From: Bradymonas sediminis
GTDB taxonomy: Bacteria; Myxococcota_A; Bradymonadia; Bradymonadales; Bradymonadaceae
Direction: 5' to 3'
DNA length: 64,000 nucleotides
Assembly: GCF_003258315.1 (NCBI RefSeq)
Contig: NZ_CP030032.1
Coordinates: 3,164,501 to 3,228,500, forward strand
Shown: in pieces, positions 37,159 through 46,561 of the stretch
Layout: each line of letters begins with the position of its first letter
Numbering within the stretch: position 1 is the stretch's first letter
Made by a program: the position numbers and the translations under genes
Notes under the pieces: generated by a model
Databases searched by the model: none
Seen by the model: the letters and a program-made list of their open reading frames with translations, nothing else
Told to the model about the DNA's origin: nothing

Positions 37159-37359
37159 CGTACTCGCCTCAAGTAATATTAAAAGTGAATATATAGCTAT
37201 ATAAATACCGTCCGACCGGCTCGAAGCCAGTCAGACCATTGAATCGTCAGACTCTAAAGAGCCTGAATCGCCCCGGTATTCCTAATATCTGCGCGCAGCC
37301 TTGGCAATATCTATCCAGGGCCCCCCAGCGTGCCAGGAATGGCGCGCTGGGCACGTCGA

Positions 37360-38382
37360 TTAATCCAGGCGAATCGCTTCAGGCACCGCCGGGCGCAGGG
37401 TGACGTTCACCTCGGATTCCTCGTCGCGCTGAATATAGACATTGCGAATCCAACGCTTATTACCCTTGAGCGTGACCTCGATAAAATACTTCCCGGTCGC
37501 CAATTTTAGCGGCATCGGAATGGGCGTCTTCATCGCGATGACCTCGGTGGAACCCTTTTTCGAGTCGAGCTCCCGCGGCTCAACCTTAACCGTGGCGTGG
37601 GGCATATTCACGACAACCTTAAGCGTTCCGTGGAAGAGTCGCTTCTCCAGGCTCACCTTGCGCTCGACAGACGAACCGTCGGCCACCTCAAGCTTGACGG
37701 TCTGGCTCAAATGTTCCTGGGCGCGGGCCTCGACGGTATACTCGCCGCTGATCAGCAGCAACTTCTCAAACGCCTCACCCGCGCTGGCCCGGTAGCCGTT
37801 GATGTCGAGGGTCGCATAATCGGGCGCCACCGCCACGCTCAGCTCCCCGGTGGTCTGGCCGACCAGGCAGGTGGCCCGGTTTTTCTTGGCGTCCGCCCGG
37901 TTCTGCTCGTCGGCCTCCATAATCATATAAAGGCCGTATAATAGCACCGCCTCGCGGCACTCGCCCTTGTGGCGGTAGACCTCGGCGAGGTTATAATATG
38001 CCTGAACATAGCGCTCGGGCGCGGCCTGCAGGACCTTTTTGTAGTGAGGGATCGCGCGGGTGAGTCCGCCTGCCGAGGCCAGACGATTCGCGCGGCCGAA
38101 CTCATAAGCCGCGTCGATGGCCGGCGCGACGGGCTCAGCGGGCGCATCATCCTGAGCGGCATCATCCTGAGCGGCATCATCCTGAGCGGCATCATCCTGA
38201 GCGGCATCATCCTGAGCGGCATCATCCTGAGCGGCATCCTCGCTATCATGCGCCGCCTCAACCGCCCCGCCCTTGTTGAGCTTGCTGAAATCCACCGCCA
38301 TCGCCATATTCGACGCGCCGAGCACCGTCGCAATAAAAACAAGCGTGCCGACAATACCCGGCAGCTGATATTTTTGACTCAT
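37360..38382 (-). CDS. secreted TPR/PEGA-like protein with DDAAQ repeat
   Basis: A protein of 340 residues. The signal peptide ends near AMA-VDFSK. Next come seven DDAAQ pentapeptides coded by a 15-bp tandem repeat, then a TPR-like helix pair (AIPHYKKVLQAAPERYVQAYYNLAEVYRHKGECREAV) and two PEGA-like beta segments (NGYRASAGEAFEKLLLISGEYTVEA; TLKVVVNMPHATVKVEP). Architecture is that of periplasmic PEGA/TPR proteins common in Myxococcota, thought to act in envelope assembly or as scaffolds. No close neighbour on the same strand. Confidence 0.75.
   Translation of the reverse strand: MSQKYQLPGIVGTLVFIATVLGASNMAMAVDFSKLNKGGAVEAAHDSEDAAQDDAAQDDAAQDDAAQDDAAQDDAAQDDAPAEPVAPAIDAAYEFGRANRLASAGGLTRAIPHYKKVLQAAPERYVQAYYNLAEVYRHKGECREAVLLYGLYMIMEADEQNRADAKKNRATCLVGQTTGELSVAVAPDYATLDINGYRASAGEAFEKLLLISGEYTVEARAQEHLSQTVKLEVADGSSVERKVSLEKRLFHGTLKVVVNMPHATVKVEPRELDSKKGSTEVIAMKTPIPMPLKLATGKYFIEVTLKGNKRWIRNVYIQRDEESEVNVTLRPAVPEAIRLD
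38143..38240. repeat. 15-bp tandem repeat inside the TPR/PEGA-like gene
   Basis: Six and a half near-identical copies of GGCATCATCCTGAGC encode (DDAAQ)n. The perfect identity points to recent slippage; copy number is likely to vary. Confidence 0.92.
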
Positions 38383-38572
38383 TGAAATCCCTCAGTTTCA
38401 AAACCAGTACCGCCCCTGCAGGTTGCAGGAACAATTTGACCCGTTCACGGTCTTTATATCATGCAAGCTCTCGCTGCAGAGTGCAAATAACGGGTTAACA
38501 ACCCGGCCCTATCATATTTGCGCTGGACTCCGCGAGGCCGCGCTCACCAACCGACACTCGATATCCGAAACT

Positions 38573-39865
38573 ATGGCAAGAATACAGCTAATCACCAACG
38601 TCTCCGATTTCGGCTTCTTTTTGGGGGTCGCAAAATCAAGAGCCCGCCTGGTCGCGGCGACCCTCACCATGCTCGCCATCACCGGCGGCACGGGGGTATG
38701 GATGGCGAATTATATCCTGGAGACAAGCCAATCGGTGGGGCTGAACCTGGTTATCATCACCTTGACGATGATCCTGGTCCTCATCACCTCCTATTTCATG
38801 GCCATGCTCGTGGGCGACCTGTTCTTCCCCGGCCCCTGGCGAGAGCAGGTGTTATTGGGGCAGACGCCGGCAGACGACAGTATGGTTTCAATCGATGACC
38901 ACAACCTCGAATTCGTCATCGTCCTGGCCATCTCCGTGGTGCTCAACGCCTTCGCCCTCAATTATATCACCGATGGTTTTATGGACCGCTACCAAGCCGA
39001 AGGGTTCTTCGCGGTGCAGCTGCGCTCCGACGACGTCGAAGACCGCATCGACGCCCTGTCGACCATCGCCGAGCCCATGAATTTCGAGCTGTGGAAGCGC
39101 CCCGGCCTCAAAGAGATCGTCACCGACGCCTTCGATGACCCGGACGAGCGCGTGCGCATGCGCGCCTATTGGACCGCGGGATTATTCAAAGATATCAACG
39201 CCCAACCGGCCCTGATCAAGGTGCTTGAGGGCGGCGCCTCCGCGGGTGAAAAGAAGGAAGCCGCGGTCGCGCTCGGCAAGATCAATGACCCCGAGATCTC
39301 GCGCGCCGCCCTCGAAGCCCTGGCCGCCGAAAACGCCGCCCCGGAGGCCACCGTCGGCGCCCTGCGCGGCCTCGGACTGCTCGCCAAGGAGGAGTCCTTG
39401 CAGGTCGCGATGGACCTGAGCGCCTCCAGCGACGAATCCGTCATGATGCACGCCTTCTGGCTGATCCGCCAAATCGGCTCCGACAAGGCGCGCACCCTGG
39501 TCAAAGAAGGGATCGCCCAGGAGCCGACCGGCAATCGCCGCTGCGCCCTCTATGACACCCTCAAGATGGTCGCCACCCCCGACGATGTGCTGTGGGCAAA
39601 GCGCGAATTCCAGACCACCGACCCCGCGCTGCCCGAATCCACGGAGTGTGAGTTCGTCGTCTGGACCGACCACGACGAGTCCAAACATATCCTGATCTAC
39701 GGCGACTCCTACCGCGAAAAACTCATGAAGATCGTCGCCAACGCCGACGCCTTCGCCGAAAAAGATTGGTTCCAACTCCAGGTCAACGACCCCGAGCTCC
39801 CCTTCCGCCTGCGCCAGGTCGGCACCGCCGTGCTGCGCCAGATCGAAGAGGCGAAATACCGCTAA
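38573..39865 (+). CDS. membrane protein with HEAT-repeat C-terminal domain
   Basis: 430 residues from the ATG at 38573; the longer frame to 38423 adds 50 residues without similarity to anything. Two hydrophobic helices near residues 27-75 and another near 115-135 are followed by HEAT-like helices (residues 150-330: RSDDVEDRIDALSTIA, DDPDERVRMRAYWTAGLF, GEKKEAAVALGKINDPE, APEATVGALRGLGLLA, SSDESVMMHAFWLIRQIG). HEAT repeats bind proteins; which partner is unknown. The gene is divergent from the TPR/PEGA gene and followed by tRNA-Arg. Confidence 0.75.
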   Translation: MARIQLITNVSDFGFFLGVAKSRARLVAATLTMLAITGGTGVWMANYILETSQSVGLNLVIITLTMILVLITSYFMAMLVGDLFFPGPWREQVLLGQTPADDSMVSIDDHNLEFVIVLAISVVLNAFALNYITDGFMDRYQAEGFFAVQLRSDDVEDRIDALSTIAEPMNFELWKRPGLKEIVTDAFDDPDERVRMRAYWTAGLFKDINAQPALIKVLEGGASAGEKKEAAVALGKINDPEISRAALEALAAENAAPEATVGALRGLGLLAKEESLQVAMDLSASSDESVMMHAFWLIRQIGSDKARTLVKEGIAQEPTGNRRCALYDTLKMVATPDDVLWAKREFQTTDPALPESTECEFVVWTDHDESKHILIYGDSYREKLMKIVANADAFAEKDWFQLQVNDPELPFRLRQVGTAVLRQIEEAKYR

Positions 39866-39996
39866 AAATAACGGCTCGATTCACCCAATGCAGCCCACAG
39901 ATACTTGACCTCGCGAAAGCAGACTGATAGCAAATTCTTCGCGCATGCATCCAGACAAACCGTAGCTTTTGTCACACGCATCGCACCGCATCATTC

Positions 39997-40070
39997 GCGC
40001 GAGTAGCTCAGCTGGATAGAGTGTCGGCTTCCGAAGCCGGTGGTCGTGGGTTCGAATCCCGCCTCGCGCA
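39997..40070 (+). tRNA. tRNA-Arg (anticodon CCG)
   Basis: A full cloverleaf of 74 nt. The acceptor GCGCGAG (39997-40003) pairs with 40063-40069, the anticodon stem is 40024-40028 with 40036-40040 and the loop TTCCGAA gives CCG. The T loop TTCGAAT is standard and the discriminator is A. CCA is not encoded. It reads CGG codons. Confidence 0.97.
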
Positions 40071-40085
40071 TTTTCCACATCTTAA

Positions 40086-40127
40086 GAGCACAAAAAAACG
40101 GGGCGCTCGCCCCGTTTTTTTTGTGCT
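40086..40127. terminator. bidirectional terminator after tRNA-Arg
   Basis: An arm of GAGCAC, seven A and CGGGGCG pairs over a short loop with CGCCCCG, eight T and GTGCTC. It works in both directions, for the tRNA and for the minus-strand lipoprotein gene that ends at 40144. Confidence 0.93.
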
Positions 40128-40143
40128 CATTTTCTATTCCGCC

Positions 40144-40929
40144 TTAAAGCTGACGGTCCTCCATGCAGCGCCCACTACTGCATGTTGTGCCGCTCGGACA
40201 GACCGACGCATCCGCCGAGCAATCGATGCGCTCGCATTGATTCAAGGTGTCTCCGCAGGCATAGAGGGCGGGACAATCGCTATCGTCGGCGCAGCGAACC
40301 GCGGCGCATTGCCCCGAGCCCAGGCAATACAGGCCCAGCGGGCACTCCTCGTCGGAGTCGCACTCGGTCACGCACGCGCCGTATTGATTGCACGCTCGGC
40401 CCGAGGGGCAATCCGCGTCGCTCGCGCAGGTCGCGCAGGAGCCGCCGGGAAACGACAGATGGCACATCGTAAATTCGCCCGGGCACTCCGACGTGGATGT
40501 ACATTGACCAGGGGGGCGTCCTTCATAGGGATCTTCGTTGGGATCGGTGGTGTCTGCGACATCTTCCGAGCTTGCGTCGCCGGTGTCTTCGCCCGGACCC
40601 GCGTCCCCACTGTCGACGTCGACGTCGACGTCAACATCATCCGCCACGTCCTCCGGCTGCGTCACGTCTTGCTCGCCGTCGCCGTCGGGCTCAACCGAGG
40701 CGTCGCCGGTGGCGTCGTCGCCGGTGGAATCACTCGGCTCCTCGCGCGTGTCCGCGGCCTGGGCGTCGGACTCTGTGGCGTCCGAACCGCTGGCGTCGCC
40801 GCCGGCTCCGTTGGCGTCCTCGGCCGTCACATCCGCGCCGCCGCCATTATTTGCATCCGCGGAATCGTCGCTACAGGCGACCGCAAACAACATCAGCACC
40901 AAAACACTAAGAACCCAAATTCGCCGCAT
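40144..40929 (-). CDS. Asp-rich lipoprotein with Cys-rich (Dickkopf-like) repeats
   Basis: 261 residues from the ATG at 40929, chosen over an upstream TTG because GGAGAAGA lies right before it. The lipobox is AVAC. A linker of about 105 residues is rich in Asp, Ala, Ser and Gly. The folded part has about five units of the form C..D.DCP.G..C...G.C (for example CDSDEECPLGLYCLGSGQC), 20-plus Cys in all, similar to the Cys-rich repeats of myxobacterial surface lipoproteins. It differs from the three 17-23 kb lipoproteins in lacking beta domains. Function unknown. Confidence 0.83.
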   Translation of the reverse strand: MRRIWVLSVLVLMLFAVACSDDSADANNGGGADVTAEDANGAGGDASGSDATESDAQAADTREEPSDSTGDDATGDASVEPDGDGEQDVTQPEDVADDVDVDVDVDSGDAGPGEDTGDASSEDVADTTDPNEDPYEGRPPGQCTSTSECPGEFTMCHLSFPGGSCATCASDADCPSGRACNQYGACVTECDSDEECPLGLYCLGSGQCAAVRCADDSDCPALYACGDTLNQCERIDCSADASVCPSGTTCSSGRCMEDRQL

Positions 40930-41121
40930 ATTCTTCTCCAAACGCTTGATTTATCGAGCATTGAGGCCCGTAAGTTAACAGGCCCACCTCTTATATTGCG
41001 GCTAAGCGCGGTGCAAGCGATTCGCGCGATTTCTGTGCGTTTATGGCCATCGCCCCCGAGCGTTGCGGCGGCTGCCGCTCCGATAACGACAAGGGCTTGC
41101 AGAAGTAAGGACTTTGGGAAA

Positions 41122-41898
41122 TCACCAGGCGCTTGTATCCGCGATCGGATCCAATGCGGACTCAGCGTCTATTTCGAAGGGCGAGGCTACAGCGGCCGGT
41201 GCGTTCCGCAGAACCCCCAACAGATTTGCGCGGGCCTGGTCCAGGGCAACGGTCGCGCCGCCGACGACCATCGGCGCGCCCTGCCGCAAGTCATGGAGGA
41301 AGGCCTCGACGACACCAAGGCCCCACTCAAGCTCCGCGATCTTGTGCGGCGCGTAGGCGTCGGCGCTCTCCCATTCAGAAAAAAGCCCGTCGAACGGAAG
41401 CATATAAAAGCCGCCGGATTTGCGAAAAAAACAGATGGACGGGGCACGATAGGCCGCCGGGAGCGTTAGAAAATGAGCGTCCTCTACCGCCCCTAGCCTC
41501 GGCTTCGCGTGGATGCCCCAGTCGATACTGCACCCAGCGAAGTCCCTGATCGCGATCACAGCCATCGTCTCGGTGCTACCGTGGCGCAGCACTATCTCTG
41601 TCGGCGAAATACGGAGGGAGTGCGCCGGTGAACTCGGTGTTGAGCGCCGCCGCGAAATCCCGAAGAAAGCCGAGATGCCCAACAGCACTAGGACCGCCAG
41701 GTTGAGCACCCACACCCCGAAAAAAAAGGTCCCCAGGACCACCGTCAGCCCGAACCCCAGCAGGTATCGCGTACGGTCCTCGCCGGTTTTGTGTGGCCTA
41801 CCGGCGACCACCAAACTCAGGGTGTCGCCCCGGTAGGCCGGCCGAATGGCCTGCGGCGGGACGGGCGGGTGCGCAATGATATCTTCTACGGTCTGCAT
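41122..41898 (-). CDS. membrane protein with two helices and a cytoplasmic domain
   Basis: 258 residues. An N-terminal soluble part of about 45 residues is followed by two adjacent hydrophobic helices (FGLTVVLGTFFFGVWVLNLA; VLLGISAFFG) and then a mixed alpha/beta domain of about 180 residues with LRISPTEIVLRHG, FLTLPAAYRAPS and a helix-rich end. This resembles PH-like bacterial membrane proteins only loosely. I do not recognise the family and the context gives no clue; the gene stands alone between a lipoprotein and yghU. Confidence 0.65.
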   Translation of the reverse strand: MQTVEDIIAHPPVPPQAIRPAYRGDTLSLVVAGRPHKTGEDRTRYLLGFGLTVVLGTFFFGVWVLNLAVLVLLGISAFFGISRRRSTPSSPAHSLRISPTEIVLRHGSTETMAVIAIRDFAGCSIDWGIHAKPRLGAVEDAHFLTLPAAYRAPSICFFRKSGGFYMLPFDGLFSEWESADAYAPHKIAELEWGLGVVEAFLHDLRQGAPMVVGGATVALDQARANLLGVLRNAPAAVASPFEIDAESALDPIADTSAW

Positions 41899-42112
41899 CG
41901 ATGCAACTCTTCTGACGGGGGCGGCTCCATCCGGCGGCGCTCATGCGCACTGAAAGCCCCAGGGAATCAACGCTGCCAGCATAATATATCGTATCGACCC
42001 GCTTTATCACATAATCGACAATATAAATAAGTGACCTTTGCCTCCGCGTGTTTAACTTGCGGCGCGTCTGTCATTCGTGCCCCCAACCCCATCTGTATTC
42101 AAGGAGTTTATA

Positions 42113-42964
42113 ATGAGTGAATCCGAATATACCCCCGAGAAAGTCTGGACCTGGGACAAAGATAACGGCGGAAAATTCGCCAGCACCAACCGCCCCATCG
42201 CAGGGCCCACCCACGAAAAAGAGCTGCCCATCGGCGAGCATCCGCTGCAGCTCTATTCGCTGGCGACGCCCAACGGCGTCAAGGTCACCATCATGCTCGA
42301 AGAGCTGCTGGCCAAGGGTCACGCGGGCGCCGAATATGACGCCTGGCTTATCGATATTGGCGAAGGCGACCAATTCGGAAGCGGCTTCGTGGACGTCAAC
42401 CCGAACTCCAAGATCCCCGCCCTGATGGACCACTCGACCGACTCGCCCACGCGCGTCTTCGAGTCGGGTTCGATCCTTGTCTATCTGGCCGAGAAATTTG
42501 GAGAATTCCTGCCCACCGAGCCCGCAAAACGCGCCGAGACTTTGAGCTGGCTATTCTGGCAGATGGGCAGCGGCCCGTACGTCGGCGGCGGCTTCGGGCA
42601 TTTTTACGCCTACGCGCCGGTCAAGATCAAATACGCCATCGACCGCTTCGCCATGGAGACCAAACGCCAGCTCGACGTGCTCGACCGGCGCCTGGCCGAC
42701 AACGAATATATCGCCGGCGACGCGTATACCATCGCCGACATAGCCATCTACCCCTGGTACGGCGCGCTGGTGCAGGGCACGGTCTACGACGCGGCGGAAT
42801 TTTTACAGGTCCACACCTATAAAAACCTGCTGCGCTGGGCGGACTTGGTCGAACAGCGCGAGGCCGTACAGCGAGGCAAGATCGTAAACTGCACCTGGGG
42901 CGACGAGGATAAGCAACTTCGCGAGCGTCACAGCGCCAGTGATATCGACGCAGTTCTTGGCTGA
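42113..42964 (+). CDS. yghU: YghU-type glutathione S-transferase / disulphide reductase
   Basis: 283 residues from the ATG at 42113, which has AGGAG upstream; E. coli YghU is of similar length. Segments YSLATPNGVKVTIMLEEL (thioredoxin-like domain, with the substrate-near TPNG motif), DAWLIDIGEGDQFGSGFVDV, NPNSKIPALMD, SGSILVYLAEKFG and the helical domain IADIAIYPWY. Known relatives bind two glutathiones and reduce disulphides of organic substrates in the cytoplasm. A strong terminator follows. Confidence 0.92.
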   Translation: MSESEYTPEKVWTWDKDNGGKFASTNRPIAGPTHEKELPIGEHPLQLYSLATPNGVKVTIMLEELLAKGHAGAEYDAWLIDIGEGDQFGSGFVDVNPNSKIPALMDHSTDSPTRVFESGSILVYLAEKFGEFLPTEPAKRAETLSWLFWQMGSGPYVGGGFGHFYAYAPVKIKYAIDRFAMETKRQLDVLDRRLADNEYIAGDAYTIADIAIYPWYGALVQGTVYDAAEFLQVHTYKNLLRWADLVEQREAVQRGKIVNCTWGDEDKQLRERHSASDIDAVLG

Positions 42965-42986
42965 CTTCTGCTAAAAGGTGGCAACG

Positions 42987-43022
42987 AAAAGCCCCGCCGG
43001 GTTGTTACCCGGCGGGGCTTTT
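42987..43022. terminator. bidirectional terminator between yghU and the PLP enzyme gene
   Basis: AAAAGCCCCGCCGGGT pairs with ACCCGGCGGGGCTTTT over TGTT. It lies between convergent genes. Confidence 0.92.
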
Positions 43023-43045
43023 TGGCGTCTCAGCTTGCCCAAAGA

Positions 43046-44221
43046 TTAAGCGTCGAGCGCCCGCTCAAGGTCCGCGATCAGGTCGTCGATATTCTCGAGC
43101 CCGACCGACAGACGAAGCATCGCCTCTGAGATGCCGCGCCGCGCGCGCTCTTCGGCCCCGACGCCGTTGTGGGTCGAGGTGCAAGGCTGGGTCACCAGGC
43201 TTTCGACCCCGCCAAGGCTGGGCGCCAGCGTAAATAATTTAAGGTGGTCGGCCACTCGACTTGCCGCCTCGCGCCCGCCCGCCACATCAAAGCTCAACAT
43301 GCCGCCGAACCCGCGCATCTGCTCCTTGGCCAGCGCATGCCCCTCAAAGTCCGGAAGCCCCGCATAGAGGACGCGGCCGACCTTGTGGTGCTGGGCCAAA
43401 AACTCCGCCAGATGCTGGGCCGACCTATTTTGCTGCTCCACCCGCACCGCCAGGGTCCGCACGCTCCGGGCCAGCAGCGAAGCCCCCGCTGGGGCGAGCG
43501 CCGAGCCGAGATTCTTGCGCCAATTCCAGATCGGCTCGGCCATCTCTTCGGTGCCCATCACCGCGCCCGCGGTCAGGTCGCTGTGCCCGCCGAGATATTT
43601 GGTCGCGCTGTGAATCACCAGGTCCGCGCCGAACTCCAGCGGATTCTGATTCACCGGCGAGGCGAAGGTATTGTCGACGGCGACGCGCGCGCCGTGGGCG
43701 TGCGCCTTTGCGGCGATGGCGCGGATATCAAAGATCTCGAGCACCGGGTTGGTCGGCGTCTCAAAGAAGACCAGCTTCGCGCCTTCGTTGAGCACCGCGT
43801 CGAGCTGGTCGAGCTGGGTGCCGAGCAGAAAACGCGTCTTGATGCCGAGCATCGGCAATTGGCTTGAGAGCAGCTCCAATGTGCCGCCATAGGCGTCGCC
43901 GATGCACACAATGCCGTCGCGCCCGTGGGTCAAAAACACGGCGCTCAACGCAGCCATACCCGAGGAGAAAACCCAGGCCTGGTCTGCCCCCTCGAGCTTG
44001 GCAAGCGTCTCTTCGACCGAGCGAATCGACGGGTTAAATCCGTAGCGGGTGTAGAGGTTGCCAACTTTTCGCCCCTCCACCACGTCCAGCACATCAGCGG
44101 TCGATTCGAAGGCAAAAGTTGTCGTGTCATACACCGGCGTGTGCGGACTTCCGTGGGCATCTTTGAAGCTCGAACCATGGATGCTGCGCGTGGCGAGGCC
44201 CTGCTTTTGGCTGTGAGTCAT
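43046..44221 (-). CDS. Cys/Met-metabolism PLP enzyme (cystathionine gamma-synthase/lyase family)
   Basis: A protein of 391 residues. Family signatures: TPVYDTTTFAF near the N-terminus, NLYTRYGFNPSIRSVEETLA, ALEGADQAW-type and SSGMAA loop (phosphate), FFETPTNPVLEIFDI, AVDNTFASPVNQNPLEFGAD, the Schiff-base Lys in HSATKYLGGHSD, and LGGVESLVTQP. Cystathionine gamma-synthase, gamma-lyase, O-acetylhomoserine sulphhydrylase and methionine gamma-lyase share these, so the exact reaction is not decided. The 230-bp leader shows no riboswitch that I recognise. Confidence 0.9.
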   Translation of the reverse strand: MTHSQKQGLATRSIHGSSFKDAHGSPHTPVYDTTTFAFESTADVLDVVEGRKVGNLYTRYGFNPSIRSVEETLAKLEGADQAWVFSSGMAALSAVFLTHGRDGIVCIGDAYGGTLELLSSQLPMLGIKTRFLLGTQLDQLDAVLNEGAKLVFFETPTNPVLEIFDIRAIAAKAHAHGARVAVDNTFASPVNQNPLEFGADLVIHSATKYLGGHSDLTAGAVMGTEEMAEPIWNWRKNLGSALAPAGASLLARSVRTLAVRVEQQNRSAQHLAEFLAQHHKVGRVLYAGLPDFEGHALAKEQMRGFGGMLSFDVAGGREAASRVADHLKLFTLAPSLGGVESLVTQPCTSTHNGVGAEERARRGISEAMLRLSVGLENIDDLIADLERALDA

Positions 44222-44451
44222 GTCAAATCTCCGAAGAAATTAGTCCCAATGCGTCAAACGAATTCGCTGCCTGATTTTGCTACCGTGAGCGCACCCTATG
44301 CCGAGGACGCGCTTCGATCAATAGGCAACCGACCTCGCGCGGAGCCGCCTAAAAAGGACGATTTGACCTGAGCCAGAGCGGGTTTATAACTGTTCGGAGA
44401 CCTTTTAGTCTGGAACGCGAATCACGTGCTCGCGCCGAACGGATCAAGACG

Positions 44452-45747
44452 ATGAGTCAACGCGAAGACACATCCGTAGGATTGGCCTCGACGCTGGCCA
44501 TCGGCATCGGCGGCATGGTGGGCGGCGGGATCTTCGCGGTGCTCGGTCTATCGGTGAGCCTGGCAAAGGGCGGCGCGCCCGTGGCGTTCGCGCTGGCCGG
44601 GGGTGTGGCGCTTATCACCGCCTATGCCTACGCGCGCCTGTCGGTCGCGTTCCCCAGCCAGGGCGGGACCGTCGAGTTTTTGAACCACGCATTCGGCACG
44701 GGCCTGTTTACCGGCAGCATGAATGTGTTGTTGTGGCTGAGCAATGTGGTGATGCTGTCGTTATACGCCTTCGCCTTCGGAAGCTATGCGGCGAGCTTTA
44801 TGCCCGAAGCCAGTCAGCCGTTGTGGTCGCATCTTTTTTCCAGCGCCGTGGTCCTTTTGCTCACCGCGCTCAACGCGCTCAGCGCCAATATCGTTGGCGA
44901 CGTTGAAGAGTGGATCGTGGGCATCAAATTGGCGATCCTCGGGCTTTTCGTGGCGGTGGGGCTTTTTAGCGTTGAGACCGCAAAGCTCGCCCCCCAGGCG
45001 TGGGCCCAACCGCTGTCTTTGGTCGCCGGCGGCATGGTGATCTTCGTGGCCTACGAGGGCTTTGAGCTCATCGCGAACACCGCCGAAGACGTGCGCGACC
45101 CTAAAAAGAACCTGCCGCGCGCGTATTTCGGCGCGGTAGGCTTCGTGGTGCTGCTCTATGTACTGGTCTCGGTCGTCACGGTCGGCAACCTGTCGGTCGA
45201 CAAGATCTCTCAGGCCAAAGATTACGCCCTGGCCGCGGCCGCCAAACCTTTTTTGGGCCAATTTGGCTTCACCCTGATCGCCGTCGCCGCGATGCTCTCG
45301 ACCGCCTCGGCCATCAGCGCCACGCTCTACGGCTCGATGCGCGTGAGCTATATCATCGCCAAAGACGGCGAATTGCCCGATGAGTTGGAGCGAAAGATCT
45401 GGGATCGCCCCCTGGAGGGCCTCTTTATCAGTGCAGGCGCGACGCTTTTGGTGACCAACCTATTTGACCTCTCAAGCATCTCCACCATGGGCAGCGCCGG
45501 GTTTCTTTTTATTTTTGCCGCGGTCAACGTCGCCAACGCCCGGATGGCCGAAGAGACGCAGAGTCGCGCTTGGATATCCTGGGTCGGCGCGGCGCTGTGT
45601 TTAGGGGCGTTGGGCACCCTGGTGTGGCAGGTCGCCACCAGCCAGCCCACCCACCTGTGGATCCTCGCCGGCCTGGCCGCGCTCGCCGTGGGCATCGAGG
45701 CAACCTACCGAAAGCTGAGCGGGCGCAAGCTCGTCGCTGCGCACTAG
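44452..45747 (+). CDS. APC-superfamily amino acid permease
   Basis: A protein of 431 residues with twelve predicted helices. The first helix has the substrate-binding motif GIGGMVGGGIFAVLG, and a second signature GMVIFVAYEGFELIANTAEDVRDPKKNLPRA covers TM6 and the following loop. It imports or exchanges amino acids, perhaps a polyamine or branched-chain type; specificity cannot be read. It is convergent with the transposase gene, 8 bp apart. Confidence 0.9.
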   Translation: MSQREDTSVGLASTLAIGIGGMVGGGIFAVLGLSVSLAKGGAPVAFALAGGVALITAYAYARLSVAFPSQGGTVEFLNHAFGTGLFTGSMNVLLWLSNVVMLSLYAFAFGSYAASFMPEASQPLWSHLFSSAVVLLLTALNALSANIVGDVEEWIVGIKLAILGLFVAVGLFSVETAKLAPQAWAQPLSLVAGGMVIFVAYEGFELIANTAEDVRDPKKNLPRAYFGAVGFVVLLYVLVSVVTVGNLSVDKISQAKDYALAAAAKPFLGQFGFTLIAVAAMLSTASAISATLYGSMRVSYIIAKDGELPDELERKIWDRPLEGLFISAGATLLVTNLFDLSSISTMGSAGFLFIFAAVNVANARMAEETQSRAWISWVGAALCLGALGTLVWQVATSQPTHLWILAGLAALAVGIEATYRKLSGRKLVAAH

Positions 45748-45754
45748 GCCGGGC

Positions 45755-46168
45755 CTATCTCGCCTCAACACGCTCCCACATCGCCTGGAGTTCATCGCGG
45801 CGGCGATGGTGCTGTTTTTGGTTCTCAACGTAGGCTAGGATTCCGCGCATATCCACCGGGTTGAGGGTGAAGCAACCAAATCCGCGTTGCCATTTGAAAA
45901 AAGATAAATGCTCAAAATGCCGTCGGATCGCGCAGGTGGATTGTGACTTCATCGCGCGTATAGAGTCATCGATGCAAAGACTGGGCGGCAGCGCGCAGAC
46001 CAAATGAACGTGGTCTTCGACGCCGTTGATTCGAATGCTTTGACCGCCAATATCGTTGATTACCTTTCCCAGCACGGGATAAAGCACCTCCTCAACCGCC
46101 GGAGAGATCCAACGCGCGCGATATTTCGTGGCAAAAACAATATGGTACCGCAGTCTGGTAAATGACAT
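45755..46168 (-). CDS. REP-associated/IS200-type Y1 transposase
   Basis: A protein of 137 residues. YHIVFATKYRARWI at the start, the HUH motif GVEDHVHLVCALPP, the helix SIRAMKSQSTCAIRRHF, and the single catalytic Tyr in ILAYVENQKQHH. Length and motifs fit the IS200/RAYT group; the KWQRGFGCFTLNP segment is typical. No left and right IS ends were clear; instead REP-like repeats lie upstream (46298-46561), so a domesticated RAYT is the better reading. Confidence 0.88.
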   Translation of the reverse strand: MSFTRLRYHIVFATKYRARWISPAVEEVLYPVLGKVINDIGGQSIRINGVEDHVHLVCALPPSLCIDDSIRAMKSQSTCAIRRHFEHLSFFKWQRGFGCFTLNPVDMRGILAYVENQKQHHRRRDELQAMWERVEAR

Positions 46169-46297
46169 GAGATATCTCCCTGGATTGTTTGGGTACCGAT
46201 GGGCTCAAGATAGCCTAAATACAAATGACTGGCGAGCTTCGCTCGATATGGTGGGGATGGGAGAATTGCCGGGGATTTTTAATTTCGTAATACGATC

Positions 46298-46341
46298 ATT
46301 TTTTTGATTTTTTGATTTTTTGATTTTTTGGTTTTTTGGTT
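46298..46341. repeat. AT-rich 8-bp tandem repeat (GATTTTTT)n
   Basis: About five copies of an 8-base T-rich unit, the last two with GG in place of GA. It lies just upstream of a REP hairpin near the transposase. It may slip easily and is a likely polymorphic site. Confidence 0.85.
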
Positions 46342-46379
46342 CCGGGGACTCCCTACGCTTCGCTTCGGTCGAACCCCGG
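46342..46379. repeat. REP-like hairpin
   Basis: CCGGGG (46342-46347) and CCCCGG (46374-46379) enclose ACTCCCTACGCTTCGCTTC and a GGTCGAA. A matching reversed segment, GACCGAAGGGAGTCC, occurs at about 46595. This resembles REP elements moved by RAYT transposases. Confidence 0.65.
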
Positions 46380-46561
46380 CTACAAGTCTCTGATTCGCTT
46401 GGCTTCGCTTAATATGGTGGGGATGGGGATTGGCGAGACGGCATATTCGTATGATACGATCACCCGTCCGGCTACAAGTCTATGATTCGCTCGGCTTCGC
46501 TTGATATGGTGGGGATGGGGATTGGCGAGACGTCATATTCGCATGATACGCTCACCCGTCC
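46378..46561. repeat. 92-bp direct repeat, two copies (plus a partial third upstream)
   Basis: Copies 46378-46469 and 46470-46561 differ at only a few bases. They contain ATATGGTGGGGATGGGGATT and GATACG.TCACCCGTCC. A partial copy (CGATATGGTGGGGATGGG) lies at about 46236-46250. The array sits between the transposase gene and the response regulator gene, on the regulator's upstream side, so it could affect its expression. Confidence 0.85.

Noticed and set aside
37317-37357. Terminator after the TPR/PEGA-like gene
   Set aside because: A GC-rich inverted repeat exists (CCAGCG..CGCTGG), but no T run follows on the minus strand.
44222-44451. SAM or SAH riboswitch upstream of the PLP trans-sulfuration gene
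   Set aside because: No consensus core of any SAM/SAH class could be matched in the leader.
45755-46168. Complete IS200 insertion sequence
   Set aside because: No left/right hairpin ends or target duplication were found around the gene; RAYT with REP repeats fits better.
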